DNA of 64,000 nucleotides from Candidatus Microsaccharimonas sossegonensis (GTDB lineage Bacteria > Patescibacteriota > Saccharimonadia > Saccharimonadales > Saccharimonadaceae), in contig SCKX01000001.1 of assembly GCA_004100325.1 (NCBI GenBank), forward strand, positions 62,001-126,000. The letters run 5' to 3'. Numbering within the stretch: position 1 is the stretch's first letter; each line of letters begins with the position of its first letter. Below the pieces are notes generated by a model. The model was not told the DNA's origin. It saw nothing but the letters and a program-made list of their open reading frames with translations, and did not search any database. The position numbers and the translations under genes were made by a program. Shown in pieces: positions 32,080-41,037 of this stretch.

Positions 32080-34482
32080 TTATTTTGCAATGATGTCGTC
32101 GGCTTGGCTTTTTTTATCGAGAATCTCTTTTACTTGATCAAGCGTCATTTCAATCGAGCCACCAGCCTGTAGTTCTTTGGAAAGCATTAGTTTTGCAACC
32201 GTATTTTCTACCGAACGTTGCACGACTCGGCGCATGGGACGCGCACCGAGGCGTGGATCGTAGCCCGCTTCCACCAAATATTCTTTGGCATCCTGCGCAA
32301 CCGTCACAGTGATCTTTTGCTCCGATAGGTTTTTATTGACATCGACAAGAATCAAATCAATCACTTTTAATAATTCTACTTTATTAAGTGGGGCAAAAAC
32401 GACGATCTCATCAAAACGATTTAAGAATTCAGGGTGGAATACATTACTGCTAATCAGTTCGTCGACAAACGTATCTTCAAATTGTTCAAGGTTATAGCCA
32501 CGGTGCAAATATTCTTGGATTCGATCCGACCCAGCATTACTCGTCGCAATGACAATTGTATCGCGGAAACTGACTTCCCTATTTTTAGCGTCGCGTAAAA
32601 TTCCTTCGTCGAGTAATTGCAACAAGGTCGTCAGCACGCTGGAGTGCGCTTTTTCAATCTCATCTAAAAGAATCACGCTAAACGGCTGCTTCATCACCTG
32701 TGCCGTCAAACTACCGGCATCCTCGGTACCATCCGCAATCAACCGTGCCACGTCATTAGTGGAAACAAATTCATTCATATCAAGGCGGATGATATTCTGT
32801 TCGCCTCCAAAATATACAGCTGCCAGCGACTTTGCGAGCTCTGTTTTTCCAACGCCCGTAGGCCCTAAAAACAGAAAGGTGCCAACTGGTCGCTGTTGAT
32901 TACGAATTCCCGCCCGCGCCCGACGAAGTGCATCAGCAATCACACTCACTGCTCGCTCTTGTCCAATCATCCGCTGGTGAATGAGCGACTCAAGATGAAG
33001 TAGCTTGTCCCGTTCGTTTTCATCATCAACGATATTAGTTTTGACACCAATTGTTTTCTCGATAGCTTTTCCCACCGATTGCGCCGTCACCAGTCCGGAC
33101 TCGGCATAATCCGCCGCCGCGTCAAGTAAACTCAGCGCCTGTCCAGGCATCGCAATATCATAGACGTAGCGCGCACTTAATTTATAGGCTTCACGAATTG
33201 CCTGATACATATAAGTGACGTGTCGCTTGAACTCAATCGTCGGCAGCTGCTCTTCGAGGACGGCAAGCGTTTGTACTTCATCGGTTGGGTGCACAGTAAT
33301 ACGATTGACTGCCGCAGCGAGTGCTGGAGTACGCTTACTGATCTGCAAGAATTTTTGTTCATCGACAGTAAGGATGATCGGGAGACGCCCCACTTCAAGA
33401 ATGGGAAGCAGCATATTTGTCATATCGACAGACCCAACTCCTTCTTCAAAAAATACCTGCGCATTGTCGAGACAAATAATAATATTTTTTGCAGTGTACG
33501 CTTCTGACAACAGCTTTTGTATCAATCCTTCCAGCTCACCTCTGCCACTTGCCATCGACACAAGTCGTGTTGCATCGAGCATAAATATCTGATGGTACCG
33601 AATCGCATTTGGCACGTCTTTTGAATCACTCATTAATTCGCTGGCAAGCTCATATACGACTTGGGTTTTCCCCACACCGGTTAGTCCGACCAATGCGACC
33701 ACTCCTCGTCCGTTAATCGCCTTTGTAATCTGGTTGATCGTATCAATTCGTAGGTCTGTTCGTCGAACTGACAGCTCAGAAATATTCTGTCCAAAATGAG
33801 AAAGTGTCGGAATCCATCCGAATGACCAGTCACGCCCAATACCGCCAGGCTTACGAGCGGCCACTTTTGTCGAGTCAATAAGATTACGGAGGTGATGGTA
33901 CCATTTGATACCACGAAAAATATCATCTTCACTTAGCTGCAGGTGACCGAGTAATGTTTCTTTGGCTGGAATCTGCCGTACTAACGCCAGCATTAGTACC
34001 CCTGCTGTGATTCTATTACCCACCTCACTCGAAATATGCAGGGCTTCTTCGAATACAGCCTTCGTATCATCTCGATTCGACGAAACGATTTGCTCGAGGA
34101 ATCCACCACTGATACCAAAGCGAACCGCAAAGAATTGCCCACTGATTGACCTTGAGAGCAACGTCGCAATATTTTGCGGAGTGGGTTGATCAGTGAAAAG
34201 CCCGAGGATTTCACCGTCAAGGAGATCATCAACTCTTTTGCCGTTTGTTAGTCTTGGCACGTCTCGAAGCTCATACTTGTACCATTCGACAATCATGCCC
34301 GGAATTGCCGCAAGTCCAATCGCTAGCCAACCGATTGCAAATCCAAACGCCAGTAACGTAATACCGCCAACAATCAGACATACGACGCTTATTTCAAGCG
34401 TCAGTGCCCACGGCGAAAGTTGCCGACCGAGCCGAGCTTTCATCGCTCGCGGGCTTTTATAATCAAACAAGCTTACATCCAT
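32080..34482 (-). CDS. Membrane-anchored ClpA/ClpC-like double AAA+ ATPase
   Basis: From the ATG at 34482 the protein has 800 residues. Two transmembrane helices (about 25-75) replace the usual Clp N-domain. The first AAA+ domain has Walker A GLTGVGKT (K272), but its Walker B reads CLDNAQ, with Asn340 where the catalytic Glu is expected. The second has Walker A GPTGVGKT (K546), Walker B LLDEIEKAH, sensor TSNAGSD, and the ClpB-type C-terminal domain (DPRLGARPMRRVVQR). No ClpP-binding loop is evident. A membrane-linked unfoldase is inferred. The start overlaps the end of the upstream small membrane protein gene by ten bases. Confidence 0.87.
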   Translation of the reverse strand: MDVSLFDYKSPRAMKARLGRQLSPWALTLEISVVCLIVGGITLLAFGFAIGWLAIGLAAIPGMIVEWYKYELRDVPRLTNGKRVDDLLDGEILGLFTDQPTPQNIATLLSRSISGQFFAVRFGISGGFLEQIVSSNRDDTKAVFEEALHISSEVGNRITAGVLMLALVRQIPAKETLLGHLQLSEDDIFRGIKWYHHLRNLIDSTKVAARKPGGIGRDWSFGWIPTLSHFGQNISELSVRRTDLRIDTINQITKAINGRGVVALVGLTGVGKTQVVYELASELMSDSKDVPNAIRYHQIFMLDATRLVSMASGRGELEGLIQKLLSEAYTAKNIIICLDNAQVFFEEGVGSVDMTNMLLPILEVGRLPIILTVDEQKFLQISKRTPALAAAVNRITVHPTDEVQTLAVLEEQLPTIEFKRHVTYMYQAIREAYKLSARYVYDIAMPGQALSLLDAAADYAESGLVTAQSVGKAIEKTIGVKTNIVDDENERDKLLHLESLIHQRMIGQERAVSVIADALRRARAGIRNQQRPVGTFLFLGPTGVGKTELAKSLAAVYFGGEQNIIRLDMNEFVSTNDVARLIADGTEDAGSLTAQVMKQPFSVILLDEIEKAHSSVLTTLLQLLDEGILRDAKNREVSFRDTIVIATSNAGSDRIQEYLHRGYNLEQFEDTFVDELISSNVFHPEFLNRFDEIVVFAPLNKVELLKVIDLILVDVNKNLSEQKITVTVAQDAKEYLVEAGYDPRLGARPMRRVVQRSVENTVAKLMLSKELQAGGSIEMTLDQVKEILDKKSQADDIIAK

Positions 34483-34856
34483 TTTGGCGCCCATCCAACT
34501 ACGAATAGTATCAATCCAACTACTGGAAATGCCGGAAGGAGCAACCAAATAATTAAAATGACACCTTCAAAGATACATTGGAAAAATAGCACGACAATGC
34601 CGGCAAAAATGGTAAACAATCTGACGACCGCACCGATGAAGCGAGAAAGCGTCTTATCAAAGAAGGCACGGAGCTGGACGCCAGCTGATCCAGTTACGCT
34701 TCCAGCGGATATCTGACGGAACGGTGAAAAAAGTGTCGCCAATAACTGACCGATTGAAAAGTAGCCAGCAGTTGCCGCTAACCGATCACGAACTCGACGT
34801 ACCTGCGCCTTCCAACCGCCGCCATACCACCAAGAGAGTTTTCCCACCAGAAACAT
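34473..34856 (-). CDS. Small membrane protein upstream of the Clp-like ATPase
   Basis: The 127-residue protein has a basic N-terminal half with WWYGGGWKAQVRRVRDR, a weakly hydrophobic stretch, and a long hydrophobic C-terminal part (about 74-122, two helices with VLFFQCIFEGVILIIWLL). No family was recognised. Its stop codon overlaps the likely start of the membrane-anchored ATPase, which argues that the two form one membrane complex. It diverges from murT, 28 bases away. Confidence 0.7.
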   Translation of the reverse strand: MFLVGKLSWWYGGGWKAQVRRVRDRLAATAGYFSIGQLLATLFSPFRQISAGSVTGSAGVQLRAFFDKTLSRFIGAVVRLFTIFAGIVVLFFQCIFEGVILIIWLLLPAFPVVGLILFVVGWAPKWM

Positions 34857-34871
34857 AGCCTCATTATACGA

Positions 34872-34877
34872 TATAAT
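34872..34877 (+). promoter_or_regulatory. -10 TATAAT of murT-gatD
   Basis: TATAAT ends seven bases before the ATG at 34885. An in-frame ATG at 34876 overlaps the hexamer itself and cannot be the start of this transcript. Confidence 0.6.
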
Positions 34878-34884
34878 GGTCTAT

Positions 34885-36165
34885 ATGCCTCAACACTTTA
34901 GTTCATTAGTGATAGTTCTGGGAAAAGCCGTTCGCTACGTGACTCGCCTTCGAGGTGGTGGATCAGCACTCCCTGGATTATTTGTTGAGAAAATCAGCCC
35001 CGACTTCATCAGGCAGACCTTAGGGCAGCTGCAGCGCGGCGTCGTTGTGATTAGTGGTACCAATGGAAAAACAACCACGACCAAAATGGTTGTCGCTCTG
35101 CTGGAAGCACATGGACTGAAGGTATTCACAAACCGTACCGGCAGTAACTTTACGCGCGGTGTAGCGGCGGCACTGCTTGGTGATATTGACGTGAAAGGCA
35201 ACCTGGATGCCGATATTGCCGTCCTTGAACTTGATGAAGCCCATGCCGTAAAGTTTGTTCAAGCCATACCGCCTCGATATAGCCTCTTATTAAATGTCAT
35301 GCGCGACCAACTAGACCGCTACGGTGAAATTGACGCCACTGCTAAAATGCTTGAAAAGATTGCCATCGCGACAACCAACACGGTCGTTTTAAACCGTGAA
35401 GATGCTCGCGTGTTGGCTATTAAAGGTTCACTACAAGATCAAAAAGTTGAGTTGTTTGGACTAAGCGACGAGTTATTATCCCATTTCCCAAGCGATGACG
35501 ATATGCGAAGTGACGTCGTAAAGACAAAACAGCGCCCAGAGGCAAACGTTATCCTAAAAAAATATTCTGGTAGTGAAGCGACCTATAGTATAAATGGTAC
35601 CGAGTTTTCGACGAAGCTAAAACTGAATGGTGTGTACAACGTTTTTAACAGCGCGGCGGCAATCGCACTAGCGCACGCTGTACTTGATATAGCGATGGAA
35701 ACCGCCACCATCCTTGCTACAATCGCCTCCGTCACACCGGCATTTGGTCGCGGCGAAGCACTCACCGTCGGTGGTAAGCCACTTGAATTAGTACTTGTCA
35801 AAAATCCCTCCGGTTTTCGACTTGGTTTGAAATCTTTTTCGCCCGAGGGCTATGCAACAATGATCGCCATTAATGATAACTACGCCGATGGACGTGATAT
35901 GTCGTGGCTGTGGGACGTAGATTTTGAAACACTTTGTAAAGATGGTGTATCGCAAGTTGCGGGTATTCGCGCCTACGATATGGCACTGCGCCTGCAGTAT
36001 GACGAAGTGCCCATTGGACACATTGAAAGGGATCTTCCGACCGCCCTGCGTCAGTTCATTGATATCAATGCCGACAACCCAAAACGTATTTACTGCACCT
36101 ACACCGCGATGCTCGCCCTTCGCCGTGAACTCGCTAAAATCACCAAAGTGGAGGTTATTTCATGA
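34885..36165 (+). CDS. murT: Lipid II isoglutaminyl synthase, Mur-ligase subunit MurT
   Basis: MurT with GatD amidates the D-Glu of the lipid II stem peptide to D-isoglutamine. The 426-residue protein has the Mur ligase P-loop GTNGKTTTT (58-66), the central ATPase with TGSNFTRG and LNVMRDQLDRYGE, and the DUF1727 C-terminal domain with NDNYADGRDMSWLWD, whose Asp residues belong to the amidation site. The only cysteines are near the C-terminus (LCKDG, YCTYT), so the four-Cys zinc ribbon of Firmicutes MurT is absent. Its stop overlaps the gatD start by four bases. Confidence 0.92.
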   Translation: MPQHFSSLVIVLGKAVRYVTRLRGGGSALPGLFVEKISPDFIRQTLGQLQRGVVVISGTNGKTTTTKMVVALLEAHGLKVFTNRTGSNFTRGVAAALLGDIDVKGNLDADIAVLELDEAHAVKFVQAIPPRYSLLLNVMRDQLDRYGEIDATAKMLEKIAIATTNTVVLNREDARVLAIKGSLQDQKVELFGLSDELLSHFPSDDDMRSDVVKTKQRPEANVILKKYSGSEATYSINGTEFSTKLKLNGVYNVFNSAAAIALAHAVLDIAMETATILATIASVTPAFGRGEALTVGGKPLELVLVKNPSGFRLGLKSFSPEGYATMIAINDNYADGRDMSWLWDVDFETLCKDGVSQVAGIRAYDMALRLQYDEVPIGHIERDLPTALRQFIDINADNPKRIYCTYTAMLALRRELAKITKVEVIS

Positions 36166-36884
36166 CCAAGCCAACTATCACCGTTTTGCAGCTATATCCA
36201 AAAGACATGAACATCTATGGAGATTACGGCAACCTGCTTGTTATCCAACGCCGGCTGGAATGGTATGGTTATGAACCGACCATTATTCATTACAATGTTG
36301 GTGATGTCTTTCCCTCCGACGTCGATATTATTATTGGCGGTGGTGGGCAAGACAGCGGACAAGAAGTTATACATGCGGACCTGCTGAAAATCGGTCCGAA
36401 GCTAAAAATACTGGCCGAAAAAAATGTTCCCATGCTACTAGTATGTGGTCTGTACCAACTATTTGGCAACTTTTTTAAAACCTTAAATGGAAAAACGCTA
36501 CGTGGTATTGGCATATTAGACGTTGAAACTATCGGGACTCACGAACGACTTATTGGCAATATCGTGACGAATCACCCAGATTTTGGCGATATCATTGGGT
36601 ACGAAAACCATAGCGGTCAAACTTTCCTCGGTCAACATGCCGAACCATTTGCAACCGTTATAAAAGGTGCAGGCAATAATTCTAAAGATAGCCACGAAGG
36701 TGCGCGTTTCAAAAATGTTATCGGTACCTACCTGCATGGATCGATTCTTCCGAAAAATCCAAAGCTTGCGGATTTCCTCATCCACACCGCAGTGACAAAA
36801 AAATATGGGGATTTTAGTACTGACATCATTGACGACCATTTTGCAGATATGGCTCGTGCCATAGCCAGTGAACGTCCTCGATAG
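36162..36884 (+). CDS. gatD: Lipid II isoglutaminyl synthase, glutaminase subunit GatD
   Basis: This 240-residue class I glutamine amidotransferase supplies ammonia to MurT. The nucleophile is C95 in LLVCGLYQLFG; the catalytic His is in GTYLHGSILPKNPKLADFL (about residue 189). The N-terminal LQLYPKDMNIYGDYGN is diagnostic of the CobB/CobQ-like GatD family. Coupling with murT (ATGA) gives the stoichiometric complex. The gene ends directly at the stop of the convergent comEC. Confidence 0.95.
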   Translation: MTKPTITVLQLYPKDMNIYGDYGNLLVIQRRLEWYGYEPTIIHYNVGDVFPSDVDIIIGGGGQDSGQEVIHADLLKIGPKLKILAEKNVPMLLVCGLYQLFGNFFKTLNGKTLRGIGILDVETIGTHERLIGNIVTNHPDFGDIIGYENHSGQTFLGQHAEPFATVIKGAGNNSKDSHEGARFKNVIGTYLHGSILPKNPKLADFLIHTAVTKKYGDFSTDIIDDHFADMARAIASERPR

Positions 36885-38330
36885 TTATTCGACAATATTC
36901 ACACCTCGTAAACTAAACTTTGTTTTTCGCTGCATATACACACATATTGTGACAAGAGCGACTATATACGCCGCTATCATCCACCACGTTGGATTCACTT
37001 TTGTTTGCGCCCACGGAAGTCCGGCAAGATACTGCGCCGTAAACGTCATGTACTCTAACAGCCAATTTGCTGGTAACCCAACGTAGGTAACAATCGGTGG
37101 TATAGCTAAGGCTGTGACGCCTACAATAAAGGTCAGCAACATTGCCAGCGGGACAAGCGGCACAATCAATAGATTTGCCGGAATTGCGACATTTGAAAGC
37201 ACCCCAAAAGCTGGCACCACAATTGGGATCGTCATGACATAAGCGGCAACCGTCTCACCCAATACTTGCCGAATCACACCAGGCTTCTTCTCGCCGAAAA
37301 AATAATTCTGGAACAATGGTCCGACGATCATCACGGCTGCAAATGCCGCAAAACTTAACTGCCACCCTAAATCTCCCCAGGCATAACTTGGTTGAAACAA
37401 GACCGTAATTGCCGCTGCAAATGGTAACAACACAAAAGGATGGAACTTTCTGCCATAATACCAAGTCAATAAACTAAGGCCCGACACCAAGCCGGCTCGT
37501 GTCATACTGGGGCTTAATCCAGTCATAGCGATAAACCCCATGATCATTATCCCAGACGAAAATACCGCTAAGAATTTCGATATTTTAACGAATGCACGTC
37601 TGGCAAGTCGCACAAGAATAGTGAGATTATAACCACTGGCGACAATGATATGTGTCAACCCTGCAATTTGTAAGGCAGTCGCAAGATCTGGCGGTAACGC
37701 ACTTTTCTGGCCTGTTAAATAGCCAATCCCTAAGCTTGCTTCGGGCTCGGGGATGCCTTTTCGTATCGCCTCAGCAAACCAGTCCCTGACAACTCGACCG
37801 ATATCTCCAGGTTGAGGATACCTGACTGACACTATTTTCGCCATGAACATGGTGAGCGCCATTGTCCCAAAGCCAGTGGTTGCCTTGCCAGAAACAACAA
37901 CTATGTCTCCTCGTTTCGCTTCCGAATCACCTAAGACACTGACCCATATGACGCCAGGCATATCCTTCGACTCATAACGAACGTGGTCCAGCTGCAACAC
38001 AACCAATCCTTTCGCTGTGGTCGAAGGATCTTGTTTGACCGTGCCTTCAAGACGAACCTGAGCTCCGATCAAGGGTTTATAGACAGCCAGGCCCTTAGAA
38101 ATAATCGATCCATAACATATTCCGAACAATAGCCCCGCAACGACGATGCACGGCAATATGAATACCTGCCGCCGCCATACCCCGAAAACAGCCAACAAAC
38201 CCGCTGCGACCATCCACCAGGCGGATAACGGCACATACTGCGCCAACCACACACCAACAACAAAGAACAAGCAGCCGAGCGCGATGACCCACGACACATG
38301 TATTCGCTGCCGTAATCGCCATAGCTGCAT
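36885..38330 (-). CDS. comEC: ComEC/Rec2 DNA-uptake channel, short form
   Basis: The 481-residue protein starts with three hydrophobic helices, then an OB-like domain (about 85-175). The competence domain follows, with YLTGQKSALPPDLATALQIAG and THIIVASGYNLTI (the conserved H-x-x-x-x-S-G motif) and several more helices. The metallo-beta-lactamase domain of larger ComEC proteins is absent. It would carry single-stranded DNA across the membrane, working with the type IV pilins found at 8.7-12.9 kb. The ATG at 38330 is chosen over 38375 because TATAGT stands six bases before it. Confidence 0.92.
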   Translation of the reverse strand: MQLWRLRQRIHVSWVIALGCLFFVVGVWLAQYVPLSAWWMVAAGLLAVFGVWRRQVFILPCIVVAGLLFGICYGSIISKGLAVYKPLIGAQVRLEGTVKQDPSTTAKGLVVLQLDHVRYESKDMPGVIWVSVLGDSEAKRGDIVVVSGKATTGFGTMALTMFMAKIVSVRYPQPGDIGRVVRDWFAEAIRKGIPEPEASLGIGYLTGQKSALPPDLATALQIAGLTHIIVASGYNLTILVRLARRAFVKISKFLAVFSSGIMIMGFIAMTGLSPSMTRAGLVSGLSLLTWYYGRKFHPFVLLPFAAAITVLFQPSYAWGDLGWQLSFAAFAAVMIVGPLFQNYFFGEKKPGVIRQVLGETVAAYVMTIPIVVPAFGVLSNVAIPANLLIVPLVPLAMLLTFIVGVTALAIPPIVTYVGLPANWLLEYMTFTAQYLAGLPWAQTKVNPTWWMIAAYIVALVTICVYMQRKTKFSLRGVNIVE

Positions 38331-38336
38331 ATAACC

Positions 38337-38342
38337 ACTATA
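38337..38342 (-). promoter_or_regulatory. -10 of comEC
   Basis: TATAGT on the minus strand ends six bases before the ATG at 38330. A TTGGAT 15 bases further up may be the -35. Confidence 0.5.
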
Positions 38343-38362
38343 AAAAACAAAAATGAAATCCA

Positions 38363-38408
38363 AATAAAAAAACACCCTGTTGTAGCAAACGAAGGGTGAT
38401 TTTTATTT
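38363..38408 (-). terminator. Bidirectional terminator between tRNA-Lys(TTT) and comEC
   Basis: CACCCT (38373-38378) pairs with AGGGTG (38393-38398). A T-rich tail stands on either strand. On the minus strand it ends the tRNA-Lys transcript before comEC. Confidence 0.65.
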
Positions 38409-38459
38409 AGAAAGCTTCAAACTTGTGATGGCGTGAATCCTTATGGGAAATTCTTTATT

Positions 38460-38536
38460 TGGAGGGTCCGATGGGGCTTGAACCCATGACACCCTGCTTA
38501 AAAGGCAGGTGCTCTAACCAGCTGAGCTACGGACCC
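38460..38536 (-). tRNA. tRNA-Lys (anticodon TTT)
   Basis: Acceptor GGGTCCG/CGGACCC, anticodon stem CCTGC/GCAGG with loop CTTTTAA, T loop TTCAAGC and encoded CCA (38460-38462) are all present. It reads AAA (and AAG). TATAAG preceded by TG-T lies about 20 bases upstream on the minus strand. Confidence 0.96.
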
Positions 38537-38589
38537 GTAGCGCATAAAAGCTTATAACACTATACCTCAACAGAGGTGGCATGTCAATC

Positions 38590-39072
38590 TTAATGCTTCT
38601 TCTTTTCAGATTTGTGAACAGTCCTTGAAACAAGAAAATCTGCAATTGCAAGGGCGACCCCAACGCTTACAATGAGTTCACGATTCATGACGATCCACTG
38701 ATAGACAATTCCCACCGGTCCAGTCAAGGTCAATGCTGCTGCGATTGGTCCGGCCAGGAATGCAGCGGCAAGGAGCGTAAAGAGCAGTGAGCCAACGACT
38801 CGCCCCAATAAATGTTTATAGGTATACCCATGGAACATAAATAGGACTGCAGGAATCAGTATGATTGCTGAAAGAGCGATCGCGTTGACGAGCGGGCCTT
38901 CGGCAACCAGACCCAGTGCCGAGACGACAAAGCTCGCATTATCTCCCCAGATCGGACTAATGATTGCGCCGGCACTTAGGCCAAGCCCAAGCACCCCGAA
39001 CCGACGCCGTGACAAAAAAGCTCCTACAAATAAAGCCAGCACCAGTACCAAAAGAATCACGATAAACGTCAT
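38590..39072 (-). CDS. Multi-pass membrane protein, function unknown
   Basis: The 160-residue protein has four to five hydrophobic helices (about 2-18, 25-42, 58-80, 88-120, 130-148) and a Lys/His-rich tail. No charged residues stand out inside the membrane parts, and no family was recognised. The ATG starts one base before the stop of the DUF192 gene upstream, so the two genes are cotranscribed. That neighbour is also membrane-anchored, which suggests a shared place in the envelope. Confidence 0.7.
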   Translation of the reverse strand: MTFIVILLVLVLALFVGAFLSRRRFGVLGLGLSAGAIISPIWGDNASFVVSALGLVAEGPLVNAIALSAIILIPAVLFMFHGYTYKHLLGRVVGSLLFTLLAAAFLAGPIAAALTLTGPVGIVYQWIVMNRELIVSVGVALAIADFLVSRTVHKSEKKKH

Positions 39073-39073
39073 T

Positions 39074-39547
39074 TTATTGTGACCCCACTACTGTAAACGT
39101 CGCAAGACTGCCGACTTGAATGCCAGCATTCTTGACTGTACCCGATGGAACTTCCAACACGTATCGCGCTGAATCTTTCGGTTTAAACGTCTTTGTCGTA
39201 CCAAGATCGGGTGATGCATCAGTTACCATATAGATAACCTTTTTTTCATTATTCATCCATATAATATCAAGTGGGACTTTCATGTCCTTCATCCATATCC
39301 CCCACGTATCATCGCTCGGAAAAACCATGAGAAGTCCCTGATTTGCATTTAAGCTATCAACGCCTGATAGCCCCTGTATACGGGCTGCATCTGTTGTCGC
39401 TACCTGGATAGTAAACACACCAGATCCGAGCCGTAGATCTGAGGACGGTTGAAAATTTCTAGACGCATAGGATGCAACCAGTGCAACAAGAATCAGTACA
39501 AGCCCACCGATAACAATCCCAGTTGTATGAGGCCGCCATTTACTCAT
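39074..39547 (-). CDS. Membrane-anchored DUF192 protein
   Basis: The 157-residue protein has one N-terminal membrane helix (about 9-28), so the domain is probably outside the cell. The DUF192 barrel follows with its markers: RIQGLSGVDSLNANQGLLMVF, GIWMKDMKVPLDIIWMN and SARYVLEVPSGTVKNAGIQVG. DUF192 proteins are common in bacteria and archaea but their function is unknown. A TG-C-TATACT about 23 bases before the ATG (39571-39576) is a likely promoter. First gene of a two-gene unit. Confidence 0.88.
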   Translation of the reverse strand: MSKWRPHTTGIVIGGLVLILVALVASYASRNFQPSSDLRLGSGVFTIQVATTDAARIQGLSGVDSLNANQGLLMVFPSDDTWGIWMKDMKVPLDIIWMNNEKKVIYMVTDASPDLGTTKTFKPKDSARYVLEVPSGTVKNAGIQVGSLATFTVVGSQ

Positions 39548-39600
39548 GATAGAGAGATTACCATAAGCATAGTATAGCAGTGTCCGTGCAGGACGGGTAC

Positions 39601-40512
39601 TTAGGCGCCGACTTTGTCTTTTTTGCTGCCGCGCTTTGCGTTTTGTTCTATATATTCGATGATAGGTACGGCAACATTACGGCCAGTCACCTTCTCAATC
39701 CCAAAGCCAGGACTTGAATTTACCTCAAGTACCAGTGGTCCACGCGCGCTACGCATGAGGTCGACCCCAGCAATGTTAAGGCCCATCGCTTTCGCGGCTT
39801 TGACTGCCATTTTGGTTTCTTGCTCAGTCAATTTAATGACCGTTCCTTCACCACCTTTGTGAAGGTTTGAACGAAAGTCATCGTCAAGGCTTTGTCGCTT
39901 CATACTTGCCACCACCCGTCCCCCAACAACGAAGGCACGAATGTCGGTACCAGCCGATTCTTTAACGTACTCCTGCAGCAACACGTTCGTACCGTCTTCA
40001 TTTGTCAGATAGAAGGCTTGCAGTACAGATTTTGCCGCCTTCTTGGTTTCTGCTAATACAACGCCGTTACCGTGCGTACCCCGGGCTAGTTTGATAATAA
40101 TCGGTGTGCCGCCAACCTTTTCAATCAGATCATCAATATCATTTGAACTGCGCGACACGATCGTTTTTGGAATCCCTACGCCTGAGCGAGCAAGTAGTTG
40201 TAGACTACGAAGCTTATCACGAGAACGATTGATCGCAATGGAACTTGATACAGTATAGACACCCTGCATTTCAAGCTGACGAACAATTGCCGTCCCATAT
40301 CGAGTCATATTTGCCGCAATTCGAGGAATAATTGCATCGAACTTCGCAAGGTCTTCACCACGATAGCTTACCGTTGGTTTGTCTTGTTCAATTGAGGCGT
40401 AGCAATCTCGATATTTGATAACCTTCACTTCGTGTCCCCTGGCTATCGCCTCTTCTTTGAGACGCTTTGTTGAATAATTTCCGTTTCCGTTCGAGAGAAT
40501 GGCTATTTTCAT
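39601..40512 (-). CDS. rimK: RimK-like ATP-grasp amino-acid ligase
   Basis: RimK-type enzymes add glutamate (or other amino acids) to a C-terminus or small peptide with ATP. The 303-residue protein has the usual N-terminal domain (MKIAILSNGNGNYSTKRLKE), then the ATP-grasp with PIIIKLARGTHGNGVVLAET, LLQEYVKESAGTDIRAFVVGG, GLNIAGVDLMRS and the metal-binding LVLEVNSSPGFGIE. AAGGAG stands before the ATG. It is third in the operon after a DUF1704 carboxypeptidase-like gene and the retropepsin-like gene, nine bases after the latter. Ribosomal protein S6 is the substrate in E. coli; here it is unknown. Confidence 0.93.
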   Translation of the reverse strand: MKIAILSNGNGNYSTKRLKEEAIARGHEVKVIKYRDCYASIEQDKPTVSYRGEDLAKFDAIIPRIAANMTRYGTAIVRQLEMQGVYTVSSSIAINRSRDKLRSLQLLARSGVGIPKTIVSRSSNDIDDLIEKVGGTPIIIKLARGTHGNGVVLAETKKAAKSVLQAFYLTNEDGTNVLLQEYVKESAGTDIRAFVVGGRVVASMKRQSLDDDFRSNLHKGGEGTVIKLTEQETKMAVKAAKAMGLNIAGVDLMRSARGPLVLEVNSSPGFGIEKVTGRNVAVPIIEYIEQNAKRGSKKDKVGA

Positions 40513-40521
40513 ACTGTCTCC

Positions 40522-41022
40522 TTACTTATCGTTTTGGTAATATTTCTTATGGAATGCATAGGGATCTTTAATCATTTCTTCGTAAATACCCCGTTTTTCC
40601 TTTGGTTTTGGTCTGTATTCTTTCACTGATACATCAACGAGGAATTTCTTATTTAATAACCGACGACCAAGGAGAATAGGGAAATCGTTAAGGGTTCGAT
40701 CGGACAGATAAAATCCTACTCTTAGTCGTCTTTCAGCAATTTTAACAGGCATTTCGACACGATACCGTATCTGTTCATGTCCATTTGAACTTCGTACTGC
40801 GGCTGCCCTGAAAGCCTTACGTTTTATCACCTCGCCAGTATAGTACTTTGAACCTTCTGCAAAAAGAGTGAACTGAAGTGCGCCTTCCTTATTGACAGTA
40901 ATATTCGAAGCCCATATTGCGGAGCTATCAGCGCCGGTATCAACTTTCGCAGGAACACCCTTAATATGACCTATAATATCGATCATGATGTTCCTACCGA
41001 TGATATCTAGTTTTTTACTCAT
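40522..41022 (-). CDS. RimB/Asp_protease-type retropepsin-like protein
   Basis: The 166-residue protein has a single aspartic protease motif, VDTGADSSAIWA (D28-T29-G30), followed by RYRVEMPVKI and FPILLGRRLL. This is the pattern of the RimB/ATP-dependent zinc protease (DUF785-like) family that accompanies RimK in many bacteria. In Pseudomonas RimB takes part in S6 modification. Acting as a homodimer is expected because only one DTG is present. It lies between the MATCAP-like carboxypeptidase and RimK genes with gaps of 15 and 9 bases. Confidence 0.88.
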   Translation of the reverse strand: MSKKLDIIGRNIMIDIIGHIKGVPAKVDTGADSSAIWASNITVNKEGALQFTLFAEGSKYYTGEVIKRKAFRAAAVRSSNGHEQIRYRVEMPVKIAERRLRVGFYLSDRTLNDFPILLGRRLLNKKFLVDVSVKEYRPKPKEKRGIYEEMIKDPYAFHKKYYQNDK

Positions 41023-41037
41023 CTTGATGCTTTCTTA

